This document shows positions 34,200 through 43,498 of a DNA stretch of 46,724 nucleotides, in pieces. The DNA comes from Dehalococcoidia bacterium (GTDB lineage: Bacteria; Chloroflexota; Dehalococcoidia; Lucifugimonadales; UBA3495). Position numbers and translations under genes: made by a program. Numbering within the stretch: position 1 is the first letter of the stretch; each line of letters begins with the position of its first letter. The DNA lies in contig JAKUNL010000008.1 of the NCBI GenBank assembly GCA_022451925.1, forward strand, positions 1 to 46,724, read 5' to 3'. Below the pieces are notes generated by a model. It did not search any database and was not told where the DNA came from. It saw only the letters and a list, made by a program, of their open reading frames with translations.

Positions 34200-34496
34200 C
34201 TAAAATCCGGGTATGTTCATGCCGCCAGTGACTACCGCCATTTTTTGCGCTGCCATTTCCTGAGCTTTGGCGGCAGCATCGTTCACTGCCGCTAAAACCA
34301 TATCTTGGAGCAGTTCTACTTCTTCAGCCGCTTCCGGGTCAATTACAACAGCTTCTACGATCTGTTTGCCCGTCATGGTTACCTTAACTGCTCCCCCACC
34401 AGCGGATCCTTCAACTGTCAGAGTCTCCAGCTCTTCTTGGATCTTCTGTAGTTGGGCCAGCTGTTTCTGGGCCTGTTTCATCATGTTGCGGTTCAT
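34200..34496 (-). CDS. YbaB/EbfC-family nucleoid-associated protein
   Basis: A 98-residue protein with the YbaB signature: MNRNMMKQAQKQLAQLQKIQEEL helix, VEGSAGGGAVKVTMTGKQ, and VVIDPEAAEEVELLQDMVLAAVNDA. It binds DNA as a dimer and its gene commonly sits between dnaX and recR, as here. Its start overlaps the dnaX stop by four bases (ATGA), a coupled pair. Confidence 0.94.
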   Translation of the reverse strand: MNRNMMKQAQKQLAQLQKIQEELETLTVEGSAGGGAVKVTMTGKQIVEAVVIDPEAAEEVELLQDMVLAAVNDAAAKAQEMAAQKMAVVTGGMNIPGF

Positions 34497-36139
34497 TCTT
34501 CGATCTCCTCTAGGACTCTAGCCCCCATACCCAAGGCGGTTCGGACTAGGGAACTTTGTTGCGCAGTTTTAACTGTGTTGGCGGTCGATCCGGAATTGGC
34601 CATGGTGAGCTTAAACTCGTATGCTGCCCCAAATGCATCGGTTACGGCATCACTTACCCTGCGGCGCGAGCCCGGGTCTTCCATCTCTTCTAGCATTCGT
34701 TCCAGGTTGGCTTTGTTTGAAAATCCTAAGATCAGTGTGTTGGCATCCAGAGATACAGCGTTAGCTTTGCAATCTCGCAACAACGCTCCCAGGTTATATT
34801 TCTTGCCTTTGTGACGCCCCAACGTCTTTACTGCTGTTAGCCATTTAGCACCGAGTTCTGAAATTGGCGCTGGATCCGGGGTGGGGCGGCGTTCGGTCGA
34901 ATGCTGGCCCATAGTGCTGTGAGCCGGCCTAGCGGTGGGCTGGGATCTGTTAGGCGTTGGCGGATGGCTAGCTCTGGGAGGCGTAGGTGTGCTCACTGGT
35001 GGTGCTATTGGTGTGTCCTGCGACGGAGGCGACATGTTATCTTCACACACCTCAACCACGGCCAACTCCAATGGTAGTGTGGATGGCGCATCATAGCGCA
35101 TGTTCACATCGCCCCAGACCTTTAGACATCGCACTATGCGCCATGTGGGAAGATTGCCTAACAACTCTTTAAGTTGGCTTGTAACATCCTGAGGAATGTC
35201 TACGGCGTTCTCAGACCCCCATTGTAGATGCATTGCAGATCTGAGTAGGTTTATGGTTTGTTTGTGCAATTGTCGCAGGTCTGTGCCACTCCAGGCGGCG
35301 TTATTGACAGCTGATAGTGCGGCTGACGTATTGCCCAGCAGCAGATATTTAGTCAATTCTAGGGGTATTTCGCCGCCGTCCAGGCCCAAAAGATCTTCTA
35401 CATGTCCCAATGTGACTCCGTCTCCGGCGGCAACCACCAATTGTTGCAGCAGGTTTTCAGCGTCTCTCAGGCTGCCGGCGGCGTGACGAGCGACTAGGCG
35501 TAATGCTTCCGGATCTACGCTTACGCCCTCTGATTCGGTGATATCTGCTAGGCGCCCGTATATCAGTTCTGAGCCAATTCGTCTGAAATCAAAGCGTTGG
35601 CAGCGCGAGATTATGGTCGGCAGGATCTTGTGGGCTTCAGTGGTGCAGAGTACGAAGATCACGTGATCTGGAGGCTCTTCTAGCGTCTTTAAGAAGGCAT
35701 TGGAGGCAGCGTCGGTCAGCATGTGGGCTTCATCGATGATGTAGACCTTACGTCGGCCTTGCGATGGCGAGAAATGTACCTTGTCTCTTATATCTCGAAT
35801 CTCGTCGATGCCCCGGTTACTGGCAGCATCTAGTTCAATGATATCCATGAACTGTCCGCCGTTGATCGAACGGCAGATAGTACAGGCATTGCAGGGATCC
35901 CCATCCTGGGTGTCTAGGCAGTTTACGGCTTTGGCAATGATTCTAGCAGTGGTGGTCTTCCCGCTGCCTCTGGGGCCACAGAATAGATATGAGTGGGAAA
36001 CCCGGCTAAGCTTTATTGATTGGCGTAATGTTCCAGAGACGTGCTCCTGTCCGACCAGTTGCTCGAAGCTGGAAGGCCGCCAAGTACGTGCATAAACCTG
36101 TTTGGGTGTGGCAGGTTCGGTTGTTGCCTGGCCGGTCAT
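34493..36139 (-). CDS. dnaX: DNA polymerase III subunit gamma/tau
   Basis: A 548-residue clamp-loader ATPase. Walker A GPRGSGKT at 55-62, four zinc cysteines at 74, 83, 86, 89 (CNACTIC), and Walker B IIDEAH at 134-139. The helical lid and collar extend to about residue 360, followed by a Pro/Thr/Ser-rich linker (SQDTPIAPPVSTPTPPRASHPPTP) and a tau-like C-terminal domain (LGALLRDCKANAVSLDANTLILGF). It loads the beta clamp. Coupled to ybaB by a 4-base overlap. Confidence 0.95.
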   Translation of the reverse strand: MTGQATTEPATPKQVYARTWRPSSFEQLVGQEHVSGTLRQSIKLSRVSHSYLFCGPRGSGKTTTARIIAKAVNCLDTQDGDPCNACTICRSINGGQFMDIIELDAASNRGIDEIRDIRDKVHFSPSQGRRKVYIIDEAHMLTDAASNAFLKTLEEPPDHVIFVLCTTEAHKILPTIISRCQRFDFRRIGSELIYGRLADITESEGVSVDPEALRLVARHAAGSLRDAENLLQQLVVAAGDGVTLGHVEDLLGLDGGEIPLELTKYLLLGNTSAALSAVNNAAWSGTDLRQLHKQTINLLRSAMHLQWGSENAVDIPQDVTSQLKELLGNLPTWRIVRCLKVWGDVNMRYDAPSTLPLELAVVEVCEDNMSPPSQDTPIAPPVSTPTPPRASHPPTPNRSQPTARPAHSTMGQHSTERRPTPDPAPISELGAKWLTAVKTLGRHKGKKYNLGALLRDCKANAVSLDANTLILGFSNKANLERMLEEMEDPGSRRRVSDAVTDAFGAAYEFKLTMANSGSTANTVKTAQQSSLVRTALGMGARVLEEIEE

Positions 36140-36214
36140 TACAGGTGGCTCTCCGTTAGTTTTTCTCTGAAGTGTATTATCTGGTTCGTTGGAGTCTGGC
36201 GGAATCTAGCTGAG

Positions 36215-36790
36215 TCATTTTCGGTTTGAAATATTGAGCCTTGCTAATGCTGTTGCCTCTTTGGATTGCATTAGGGTCGTTTCTTCCGCATCTAGATGAT
36301 CATGCCCCGTAAGGTGCAGCACTCCATGTACTATCAGAAGTGCCAACTCATACGCAAGTGGTGCGCCATGCTCTTCTGCCTGACGTTCCGCTTGGGGGTA
36401 GGAGATAATCACCTCTCCCAAGGGCGAAAGTTCGCCTGGCGGCATCACAAATTCGATACTTTCAGCGGCGACTGGTGGTTCATCATCGCCTTCCCAGTGG
36501 CCAGAGTGGTTAGCTGAGAACGACAATACGTCGGTAGTCTCATCCAGGCCTCGGAATTGGGCGTTTAGCCTGTGGACTGTCTCATCGTTAGTGACGACTA
36601 GGCTCATTTGCACGGCATTAGGCTTCGTCAATGCTACGTCTAATGCCGTTTGAGATATCCTTATCAACCAATCTTCAACTGAATCACCGTCCTTTTCAGC
36701 CGTCGCTACCCTCAGGATATCGTTGAGGATACTTTTAGAATACGGTTCGTCTACAGATAGATAGACTTCCCTGTCGTTTAGACCGTTCAA
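36215..36790 (-). CDS. ybeY: Endoribonuclease YbeY (rRNA maturation)
   Basis: A 191-residue UPF0054 protein with the zinc motif HGVLHLTGHDH (H155, H159, H165) and the preceding family segments LNAQFRGLDETTDVLSF and LGEVIISYPQAERQAEE. It acts in 16S rRNA 3' end processing and ribosome quality control. The first 35 residues are longer than in most relatives; the start is TTG 36790. It lies upstream of dnaX on the same strand, 75 bases apart. Confidence 0.93.
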   Translation of the reverse strand: MNGLNDREVYLSVDEPYSKSILNDILRVATAEKDGDSVEDWLIRISQTALDVALTKPNAVQMSLVVTNDETVHRLNAQFRGLDETTDVLSFSANHSGHWEGDDEPPVAAESIEFVMPPGELSPLGEVIISYPQAERQAEEHGAPLAYELALLIVHGVLHLTGHDHLDAEETTLMQSKEATALARLNISNRK

Positions 36791-37245
36791 ATACAGATTC
36801 CGAATTTGAGAGCTTGAAACTGCAAAGCTAGGTTTTTACCCTAATCTGCCTTAATCCGAGGCTGAAGCAATAATAGCATGGGGGTTAGAAGAGCGACAAG
36901 AACTAAGTGCCTGGAGACATAACTGACAATATTCAAGTATATGGTTTGGAGTTTAAACAAATGTTGATTCAAAATAACGCTGATCCGTGTCTGTTCGTTA
37001 AATCGGTCTTGGAGGTGAATGAAATCAATAAATTTACGACTTGGTAGATTAGGTGTGTGTAAAGCAGATTATTCGGACTCAGTGATCCTTCCGCTTGTCG
37101 TGTCAAGGTCCTTAGGCAACAAACTGGTTTATGACTCGTTCAATTTATACAAAAATATGCAATGTCGAGACCATGGAGAATCAGCAGATGGTTTATTCAC
37201 CAATAGATAGCATGGTAGGTAGTATGTAAAAGCAACTTAAAGAAA
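36791..37245. other. Intergenic region without a supported gene
   Basis: About 455 bases between ybeY and the terminator beyond tRNA-Glu. An open frame at 37019-37210 on plus has GGAGGTGA abutting its ATG, but the spacing is too short and the encoded 63 residues resemble nothing; I leave it out. The promoter of the ybeY-dnaX operon must lie in the first part but is not obvious. Confidence 0.4.
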
Positions 37246-37273
37246 AAACCCCGTAGATTTAACTACGGGGTTT
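37246..37273. terminator. Rho-independent terminator after tRNA-Glu
   Basis: AAACCCCGTAG (37246-37256) pairs with CTACGGGGTTT (37263-37273) around ATTTAA. On minus the stem is followed by TTTTTCT, so it ends the tRNA-Glu transcript. It may also act on plus (TTTCTTT). Confidence 0.9.
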
Positions 37274-37284
37274 CTTTCCATTGT

Positions 37285-37363
37285 TGGTACCCCGGATGGG
37301 CTTCGATCCCATGATCTCCACCTTGAAAGGGTGGCGTCCTAGGCCAGGCTAGACGACCGGGGC
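37285..37363 (-). tRNA. tRNA-Glu (anticodon TTC)
   Basis: Minus-strand cloverleaf: acceptor GCCCCGG/CCGGGGT (first pair G-U), D arm GTC...GAC, anticodon stem CCACC/GGTGG with loop CTTTCAA (anticodon TTC), T arm ATGGG-ATCGAAG-CCCAT, discriminator A, encoded CCA at 37285-37287. Confidence 0.95.
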
Positions 37364-37445
37364 GCTAGCCTATTCTACTATAGCTAGGTTGCTATTCATA
37401 GAAGCCAAGAGGGTAATTTGGGAAGCCTGATCGTTTTGGGTCGGC

Positions 37446-38477
37446 TTAAGGGTAGACGGCCAAGGCTTCCAGGCCAGTTTCTTCGGGGAATCCACACATC
37501 AGATTCATGTTTTGCACTGCTTGTCCAGCGGCGCCTTTAACCAGATTGTCTAGACAGCTGATTACAATTAACCGCCCGGTTCGTTCGTCAATAGAAGGGT
37601 GGATCAGACACAGGTTGTTTCCAAGGGTTTGTTTGGTCTGGGGTGGTGTAGGTACAACGCGCACAAACGGGTCGTCTGCGTAATAATCCCGATAAAGGTT
37701 TATGATCTTCTCCCTGCCTTCGCTACCAACCCACTTTGTCGGTTCGGTCAACGTTGCATAGCATGAACTCAAAATTCCTCTGGTCATGGGAATCAGGTGA
37801 GTTAGAAAGGTCAGATTAAGGACCTTATCCGCCAAGGGAGCCAACTCCTGGGTTATTTCCGGCAGATGGCGGTGTCCATTAAGCGCGTAGGCAAATACGT
37901 TCTCGTTTACTTCTGAGAAATGATTGGTCAGTGTGAGGCTTCGCCCCCCTCCGGAAACGCCTGACTTGCTGTCTACTATAATGTCTTGGGTGATTATCTT
38001 ACTGGTTACTGCCGGAGCTAGACCTAATATGGCGCTTGTGGGGTAACAGCCAGGGTTGGCTACTAGACGCGATGTCGAAACATCGTCTCTGTGTAGTTCA
38101 GTGAGGCCGTAAACCGCTTCTTCCAGATAGGTGGGGTCAGGGTGGTCCACCCCGTACCACTCTGTGTACTCGTCGGCCTGTTTCAATCTGAAGTCGGCGC
38201 TGATGTCGACAACTTTAACTCCTTGCTCTAACACAGGAATACAGGCTTCGGCGCTGGCTTTGTGAGGCAAAGCTGAGAACACTAAGTCCAAGCTGCCGCT
38301 CAATTCTTCTTCTATTGGCATATTCATGGCAGTCAAATGAGGAAAAACCTCGTTTAATTGCTGGCCAGCTGCGCTTCTACCCGTAACCGAGGTTATTTCC
38401 ACATTCGGATGACGATACAAGATCCTGGCCAATTCACTGCCTGCGTAACCGGTGATGTTAATGATACCTATTTTCAT
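37446..38477 (-). CDS. argC: N-acetyl-gamma-glutamyl-phosphate reductase
   Basis: A 343-residue ArgC with the NADP motif INITGYAGSELARIL, the catalytic Cys144 in LVANPGCYPTSAILGLAP, DSKSGVSGGGR and GHRHLPEI, all diagnostic. It reduces N-acetyl-glutamyl phosphate in arginine synthesis (or the LysW-linked analogue in lysine synthesis; the sequence alone does not separate these fully). No other arg genes are in the window. It is 16 bases from the endonuclease III gene, codirectional, so the two form a short operon. Confidence 0.94.
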   Translation of the reverse strand: MKIGIINITGYAGSELARILYRHPNVEITSVTGRSAAGQQLNEVFPHLTAMNMPIEEELSGSLDLVFSALPHKASAEACIPVLEQGVKVVDISADFRLKQADEYTEWYGVDHPDPTYLEEAVYGLTELHRDDVSTSRLVANPGCYPTSAILGLAPAVTSKIITQDIIVDSKSGVSGGGRSLTLTNHFSEVNENVFAYALNGHRHLPEITQELAPLADKVLNLTFLTHLIPMTRGILSSCYATLTEPTKWVGSEGREKIINLYRDYYADDPFVRVVPTPPQTKQTLGNNLCLIHPSIDERTGRLIVISCLDNLVKGAAGQAVQNMNLMCGFPEETGLEALAVYP

Positions 38478-38493
38478 GTCGCTTACTCTTTGT

Positions 38494-39303
38494 CTATGGG
38501 TTAGTCTTTAAGACAGTTGCAGGATGAGGAACGTGGGGCAAGGGTGCTCCGGAGGTTCCAACCGGAATATGCTCTTCTTGTCTGACCAAAGAAGCTAGGT
38601 CTGCCTTGCTCATGAATTTTTTGCGCGAAGGGCAAACATCGCCTACCACGCATTTGGAGCACAGTGGTCTTTGAGCTTTGCACACCTGTCGGCCGTGATT
38701 GATATAGGACACGTGGAAGTTAAACACTTGTTCGGGTTCTACTTTGCTTTCAAGTATGTCGTGGGCCTTATCTACGCTTACTTTGGGGCCTATCACGCCC
38801 AGCCGTTGGCTTACTCTATAGATGTGAGTGTCGATGGCCATTGCCGGCATACCGAGTGAGAAGCTTAGCACGATTCCAGCCGATTTTGGGCCGATGCCTG
38901 GTAGCTGGCGTAGCCAGGCTTTGGCGTCGTTTAATGGCATCTCCCTTAAGAACGAGAGGTCCAGGTTTTCATTCAGCTCAAGGATTCTGTTCAAGACCTC
39001 TTTGATTCGTGGCGCTTTGACCTTAGCTAAGCCTCCGGGAGCAATTGCTTTTTCTATGTCCTCGACATCTGCTGCTGCAACATCGTCCAGTGTGGTAAAA
39101 GTCTCCATTAAGCGCCGGAAGGCACGACTAGAGTTGATGTCCGAAGTGTGCTGAGAAAGAATAGTGAAAACCATCTCATCTGTGGGTGGTAGACGAGCTT
39201 CGTGAGTAAATGGGCCGTATTGTTCGGTCATCAGCTCAATAGTGCGGGCGATATCGGCCTTGCTTTTGGTTCTGGGAGCTCTTTTGTGGTTGCGTGTTGG
39301 CAT
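38494..39303 (-). CDS. nth: Endonuclease III (DNA glycosylase/AP lyase)
   Basis: From ATG 39303 a 269-residue Nth. The helix-hairpin-helix LPGIGPKSAG contains catalytic Lys140, the catalytic Asp158 is in AIDTHIYRV (18 residues later, as in E. coli), and the [4Fe-4S] cysteines C208-x6-C215-x2-C218-x5-C224 (CKAQRPLCSKCVVGDVC) are complete. It removes oxidised pyrimidines. The frame is open to 39444 but would run into the terminator of the ABC operon, so a start at 39303 or 39393 is needed. The tail after the cluster is about 45 residues longer than in E. coli. Confidence 0.93.
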   Translation of the reverse strand: MPTRNHKRAPRTKSKADIARTIELMTEQYGPFTHEARLPPTDEMVFTILSQHTSDINSSRAFRRLMETFTTLDDVAAADVEDIEKAIAPGGLAKVKAPRIKEVLNRILELNENLDLSFLREMPLNDAKAWLRQLPGIGPKSAGIVLSFSLGMPAMAIDTHIYRVSQRLGVIGPKVSVDKAHDILESKVEPEQVFNFHVSYINHGRQVCKAQRPLCSKCVVGDVCPSRKKFMSKADLASLVRQEEHIPVGTSGAPLPHVPHPATVLKTNP

Positions 39304-39399
39304 GGGTTTTGTAGTTACCGATAGCGGTTTAGTTTGGCGTTGGGTACATAACAAAGGGCTCTTAGCGGAAATTCTATCATTTGTGGATAACATAATAGA

Positions 39400-39428
39400 A
39401 AAACCGAGAGGTGGGACCTCCCGGTTTT
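39400..39428 (-). terminator. Rho-independent terminator of the ABC transporter operon
   Basis: AAAACCG-a-GAGGT pairs with ACCTC-c-CGGTTTT around GGG (one A-C mismatch), 29 bases after the last ATPase gene's stop. It separates the transporter operon from nth. Confidence 0.85.
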
Positions 39429-39456
39429 CAATGTTCCTAGTCAATTATTGAATATG

Positions 39457-40461
39457 CTAGAACAGGTGGCAGTTTAGCGTATGCCCTTCTGCTATCTCCT
39501 TGACCTCGGGCCTTTCCACTGAGCATCGATCCATGGCATCTGGGCAACGCGGGTGGAAATAACAACCAGGCGGCGGGTTAAGTGGTGAAGGAACCTCGCC
39601 CTGGAGGATAATCTCCTCTTGTTCTGTGTCTGGGTGAGAGGGCAGGGCTGCTGACATAAGGGCCTTGGTATACGGGTGGGACGGATTGTTGTACAACTCC
39701 TGTACAGGAGACAATTCCACGACTTGTCCCAAGTACATTACTGCTACCCATGTGCACATATACCTAACGGTGGCAAGGTCATGCGCAATGAGCATGTAGG
39801 CTACTTTGTACTCAGCTTGGAGGTCTTTAAGCAGGTTCATAATCTGCGCTCGGATGGATACATCTAGAGCGGACACTGGCTCATCTAGAACAATCACGCT
39901 AGGGTTCAAAGCAAGGGCACGGGCTATTGCTAGTCTCTGGCGTTGTCCACCGGAAAACTCATGAGGGAACAGGTTCGAATGGTACTCGTTCAATCCCACA
40001 TCGTTCAGAAGTTTTAACACGCGCGATTGTTGTTCTGCCTTGGTGATATTCCAGTTGATAACCATCGGTTCGGCGATGATATCTTTAACCCGCATTCGGG
40101 GGTTCAGGGAGCTCCATGGGTCCTGAAAAACTGCTTGAACAGAGCTGCGATACGATTTTCGAACTCCAGCCCCACCGTGGTGAACGTCGTCACCTTTGAA
40201 AAGGATGCTGCCTTCTGTGGGTTCTTCAAGCATCAGCATCATCTTGGCGGTAGTGCTTTTGCCGCAACCGGACTCGCCAACGATCCCCAGAGTTTCACCT
40301 GCGCGTAACTCGAAGGAGATGTCGTCAACTGCTTTGATATGCCCAGTAACCTTGGAAATTAGTAGTCCCTTGGTGACCGGGAAGTACTTCTTTAAATTTT
40401 TTGCTTCGAGTAGGACTTGACCTTGTTCGAAAGTCTCTTGCGATGATTCTATAGTGGTCAT
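39457..40461 (-). CDS. Oligopeptide/dipeptide ABC transporter ATP-binding protein (OppF/DppF type)
   Basis: A 334-residue ABC ATPase: Walker A GESGCGKST, signature FSGGQRQRLAIARAL, Walker B VIVLDEPVSALDVS and the C-terminal oligopeptide-transport extension with the cysteine-containing GCYFHPRCPDAMDRCS, which in this family holds an iron-sulfur or metal site. It powers uptake with the neighbouring ATPase. The ATG at 40461 overlaps the stop of the preceding ATPase (ATGA), with GAAGGTGGA upstream. Confidence 0.94.
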   Translation of the reverse strand: MTTIESSQETFEQGQVLLEAKNLKKYFPVTKGLLISKVTGHIKAVDDISFELRAGETLGIVGESGCGKSTTAKMMLMLEEPTEGSILFKGDDVHHGGAGVRKSYRSSVQAVFQDPWSSLNPRMRVKDIIAEPMVINWNITKAEQQSRVLKLLNDVGLNEYHSNLFPHEFSGGQRQRLAIARALALNPSVIVLDEPVSALDVSIRAQIMNLLKDLQAEYKVAYMLIAHDLATVRYMCTWVAVMYLGQVVELSPVQELYNNPSHPYTKALMSAALPSHPDTEQEEIILQGEVPSPLNPPPGCYFHPRCPDAMDRCSVERPEVKEIAEGHTLNCHLF

Positions 40462-41450
40462 TCCACCTTCCAACATGCTGCTGTGTGTCCATCGGATACA
40501 GCTTTGATTTCTGGATATGATTCACGGCATTTGTCCATGACTACAGGGCATCGGTCGGCGAAAGCACAACCGACGGGTAGGTCGTGGAGCGGGGGAGGTT
40601 GTCCTTCAATGGAGAAGAGCCTGTCGACTACCCTGTCCATTCGCGGCACAGAAGCTAAGAGGGCTTCTGTGTAAGGGTGAGATGGGTTGTTGAAGATATC
40701 TCTCACACTGCCATGCTCTACGATACGTCCCGCATACATTACTGCGACTCGGTCACACATTTTGGCGACGATTCCGAAGTCGTGCGTAATGAATATGATT
40801 GACAGGTCAGAATCTTTCTGAATATCTTTCAAGAGTTTCAAGTATTGGGCCTGGATCGTTACATCCAAGGACGTGGTTGGTTCGTCTGCAATCAACACTT
40901 GGGGTTGGCATGATATGCCGATGGCACCTACAACCCTCTGACGCATGCCTCCACTCATCTGATGAGGATAGTCCTTGACACGGGTCTCTGCGGCCGGGAT
41001 GTTCACTTTTCGCAGCACCTCAAGTGCTCGATCCATGATTGATTGTTTCGGAATATCTTGGTGAATCTCTATAGCCTCTTCGACCTGGTTTCCGATAGAG
41101 AACACAGGGTTCAATGAGGTCATGGGGTCTTGGATGATCAAAGCAATTTTGCTGCCTCTAATCTCGGCCATTTCCTGTTCCGATATAGGCACGATATCTT
41201 CGCCATCTAAGACGATTTTTCCTGATACGATTTGACCTGGAGGAACAGGAATCAGTCGCATTAGGGAGAGCATGGTTACTGACTTGCCGCAACCAGACTC
41301 GCCAACGATTCCCAGAGTTTCTCCTTTGCGAAGGTCAAAAGAAATCCCGTCCACTGCTTTGACTGTTCCCCAACGGGTCGTGAAATGCGTTCGCAAATCT
41401 TCGACCGATAATACGACTTCTGTATCTATTCTTGTATCCGTGGTGACCAT
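40458..41450 (-). CDS. Oligopeptide/dipeptide ABC transporter ATP-binding protein (OppD/DppD type)
   Basis: A 330-residue ABC ATPase: GESGCGKSV Walker A, MSGGMRQRVVGAI signature, VLIADEPTTSLDVT Walker B and a C-terminal Opp extension GCAFADRCPVVMDKCRE with its three cysteines. It is the first of two ATPases in the operon and overlaps the second by four bases. Confidence 0.94.
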   Translation of the reverse strand: MVTTDTRIDTEVVLSVEDLRTHFTTRWGTVKAVDGISFDLRKGETLGIVGESGCGKSVTMLSLMRLIPVPPGQIVSGKIVLDGEDIVPISEQEMAEIRGSKIALIIQDPMTSLNPVFSIGNQVEEAIEIHQDIPKQSIMDRALEVLRKVNIPAAETRVKDYPHQMSGGMRQRVVGAIGISCQPQVLIADEPTTSLDVTIQAQYLKLLKDIQKDSDLSIIFITHDFGIVAKMCDRVAVMYAGRIVEHGSVRDIFNNPSHPYTEALLASVPRMDRVVDRLFSIEGQPPPLHDLPVGCAFADRCPVVMDKCRESYPEIKAVSDGHTAACWKVE

Positions 41451-41503
41451 TAGTTCTTTACATCCCCCATATTCCTAAGTGGTTCAAGTACGAGTATTCC
41501 GAA

Positions 41504-42544
41504 TCACTCTAGTTGGCGCAACCTAGGATCTAACGTATCTCGTAGCCAGTCGCCGAACAGGTTCAATGACATAACTGTAATCATGATTGCCAGACCTGGG
41601 AAAGTGGAAATCCACCAGACCCCGCCGGCCAGCTTGTCTCGTCCGTCTGAAACCATTGATCCCCAAGCCGGAGTCGGAGGTGGAACACCAGCACCCAAGA
41701 AGCTGAGAGTGGACTCTAGAAGAATCACGATACCGACTTGAAGCGTTGCAACCACGATCAAGGTGTTAATCGTCCCTGGGAATATGTGTATGAACAGAAT
41801 CCGAGCTGTGGAGGCTCCGGAGACCTTGGCCAGGGATACATAGTCCATGTGCTTTAGTTGCAATACCTCGCCACGCACTTGGCGGGCGAATCTTGGCCAT
41901 ATGAACAAACAAAGTACGGTAACAATTATCCATAAGGATTGGCCCAGTGTTATCACCAGTACAAGGGCGATGAGAATCAATGGAATTGCTAGTTTAATAT
42001 CTACGAGTCTCATCAGGAACTCGTCCATCGCACCTCCGTACCATCCTGCCATCAGGCCCATGGTGACGCCTATGGAACCACCAACAGCTAGCGTCACAAT
42101 TGAAACTAATAATGAGATTCTCGCGCCATAAATCACGCGGGAAAGCACGTCACGACCCAAGTGATCAGTACCAAGGAGGAACTTTGTACTACCTGCTGGG
42201 CGCGTGTAGATGTCGATTTGGTCTCCGATTTGCGCGTCGGGGTTTACTTTCTTAGCGTCACTCAGCGTGACACTGGTTGCCCGGTCGTTGATTGACATTC
42301 TTTCTACGACGGTTTTGGGTTCACTTTCACCTGATGACCATGCTGGAGGAATATTCCTCTCTCTAAGGTCTCCTTTTTCAGGGTCATGAGGCGCTAGAAC
42401 TGGGGCAAATAAACCTGCGATTACTACCAAACTCAATAGGAAAACGGGAATTACCGGCAAACGTTTAAGTTTCCTGTAGATTCCGGCAACCTTTTCCCCA
42501 AATGTAGGGGGGGCAATGACAATACCGCTAAGATCTGCTGCCAT
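41504..42544 (-). CDS. Oligopeptide/dipeptide ABC transporter permease (OppC/DppC type)
   Basis: A 346-residue permease with an N-terminal helix (VIPVFLLSLVVIAGLFAPVLAPHDP), an external loop of about 65 residues, and then five helices with the EAA-like loop LQLKHMDYVSLAKVSGASTARILFIHIFPGT for contact with the ATPases. AGGAGCAAAAA precedes the ATG. The external loop after the first helix (residues 55-120) is typical for OppC. It begins 23 bases after oppB's stop. Confidence 0.93.
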   Translation of the reverse strand: MAADLSGIVIAPPTFGEKVAGIYRKLKRLPVIPVFLLSLVVIAGLFAPVLAPHDPEKGDLRERNIPPAWSSGESEPKTVVERMSINDRATSVTLSDAKKVNPDAQIGDQIDIYTRPAGSTKFLLGTDHLGRDVLSRVIYGARISLLVSIVTLAVGGSIGVTMGLMAGWYGGAMDEFLMRLVDIKLAIPLILIALVLVITLGQSLWIIVTVLCLFIWPRFARQVRGEVLQLKHMDYVSLAKVSGASTARILFIHIFPGTINTLIVVATLQVGIVILLESTLSFLGAGVPPPTPAWGSMVSDGRDKLAGGVWWISTFPGLAIMITVMSLNLFGDWLRDTLDPRLRQLE

Positions 42545-42567
42545 TTTTTGCTCCTATTACCTCTAAC

Positions 42568-43485
42568 CTATGCGTACCGGATGCGTGGGTCTACGTAGGC
42601 GTAGAGAACGTCCACGACGAACGCTGCCGTTACGTATAGCAGTGTGAAGGTGATGACCACGCCCTGAAGCAGCGGATAATCGAATGCGAATAACGCTTCA
42701 ATCGCCAATCTACCTAATCCAGGCCAGGCGAACACGGTCTCTACTACCAGAGAGCCGGTAACAAGAGCACCCAAGGTCACCCCTGCGAATGTCAGCGGTG
42801 GGATGAGTGCGTTACGAAATGCGTGTTTCATTATGATTGTCCTGGAATTAACACCCTTGGCCCGCGCTAGTTTGATGTACTCCGAGTCCAATACGTCAAG
42901 CATTGCAGACCTCACCAGACGCAGATTGGCCGCGGCGTAGTACCACCCCAGAGTTACCGCCGGCAGTATTATGCTGTTCCAGTCTTGTTTTCCGTATGGA
43001 GGAACCATTCCTAGCTGTACCGCAAAGAAGAACATCAGCATGATACCTAGCCAGAAAGGCGGGGCTGATTGGCCTATGAGCGCGATGATCTTACCTACTT
43101 GATCCATCCAAGTTCCACGTTTCACTGCTGATAGGATGCCTAATGGTACCCCCACGAGAATCGAGAAACTGAACGCTACCGAGCCCAGCAATAGCGTTGC
43201 CGGCGACCGCTCTAATACGACTTCTGTAACTGGGCGGGCTTCCCTGACAGACTCTCCGAAGTCGCCTTTCACTGCGCCTTTCAGGAACATCCCGTATTGT
43301 TCGTAATATGGTTTGTCTAAGCCCAGAACCTCGCCCATGCGGTCCCAGTCTTCTTGGGTGGAGTAGTCGTCCAGATATATGTGCCTAGGATCCCCTGAAA
43401 CTCGGCTCATTATGAATATGATCAAAGAGACAGAGAGTAACGTTACGAAGGCTAGAAGGAACCGGCGCGCCAAGTATTTTTGCAT
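42568..43485 (-). CDS. Oligopeptide/dipeptide ABC transporter permease (OppB/DppB type)
   Basis: A 305-residue permease with six helices, the N-terminal LARRFLLAFVTLLSVSLIIFIMSRVSGDP typical of OppB, and the ATPase-contact loop VLDSEYIKLARAKGVNSRTIIMKHAFRNALIP. It forms the translocation channel with the OppC-type permease. The start has only a weak ribosome site; it lies 13 bases after the small membrane protein gene, suggesting coupling. Confidence 0.93.
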   Translation of the reverse strand: MQKYLARRFLLAFVTLLSVSLIIFIMSRVSGDPRHIYLDDYSTQEDWDRMGEVLGLDKPYYEQYGMFLKGAVKGDFGESVREARPVTEVVLERSPATLLLGSVAFSFSILVGVPLGILSAVKRGTWMDQVGKIIALIGQSAPPFWLGIMLMFFFAVQLGMVPPYGKQDWNSIILPAVTLGWYYAAANLRLVRSAMLDVLDSEYIKLARAKGVNSRTIIMKHAFRNALIPPLTFAGVTLGALVTGSLVVETVFAWPGLGRLAIEALFAFDYPLLQGVVITFTLLYVTAAFVVDVLYAYVDPRIRYA

Positions 43486-43498
43486 TTTTATGTAACCG

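Noticed and set aside
37019-37210. 63-codon open frame on plus preceded by GGAGGTGA
   Set aside because: The Shine-Dalgarno-like sequence abuts the ATG, the product resembles nothing, and there is no neighbouring plus-strand gene.
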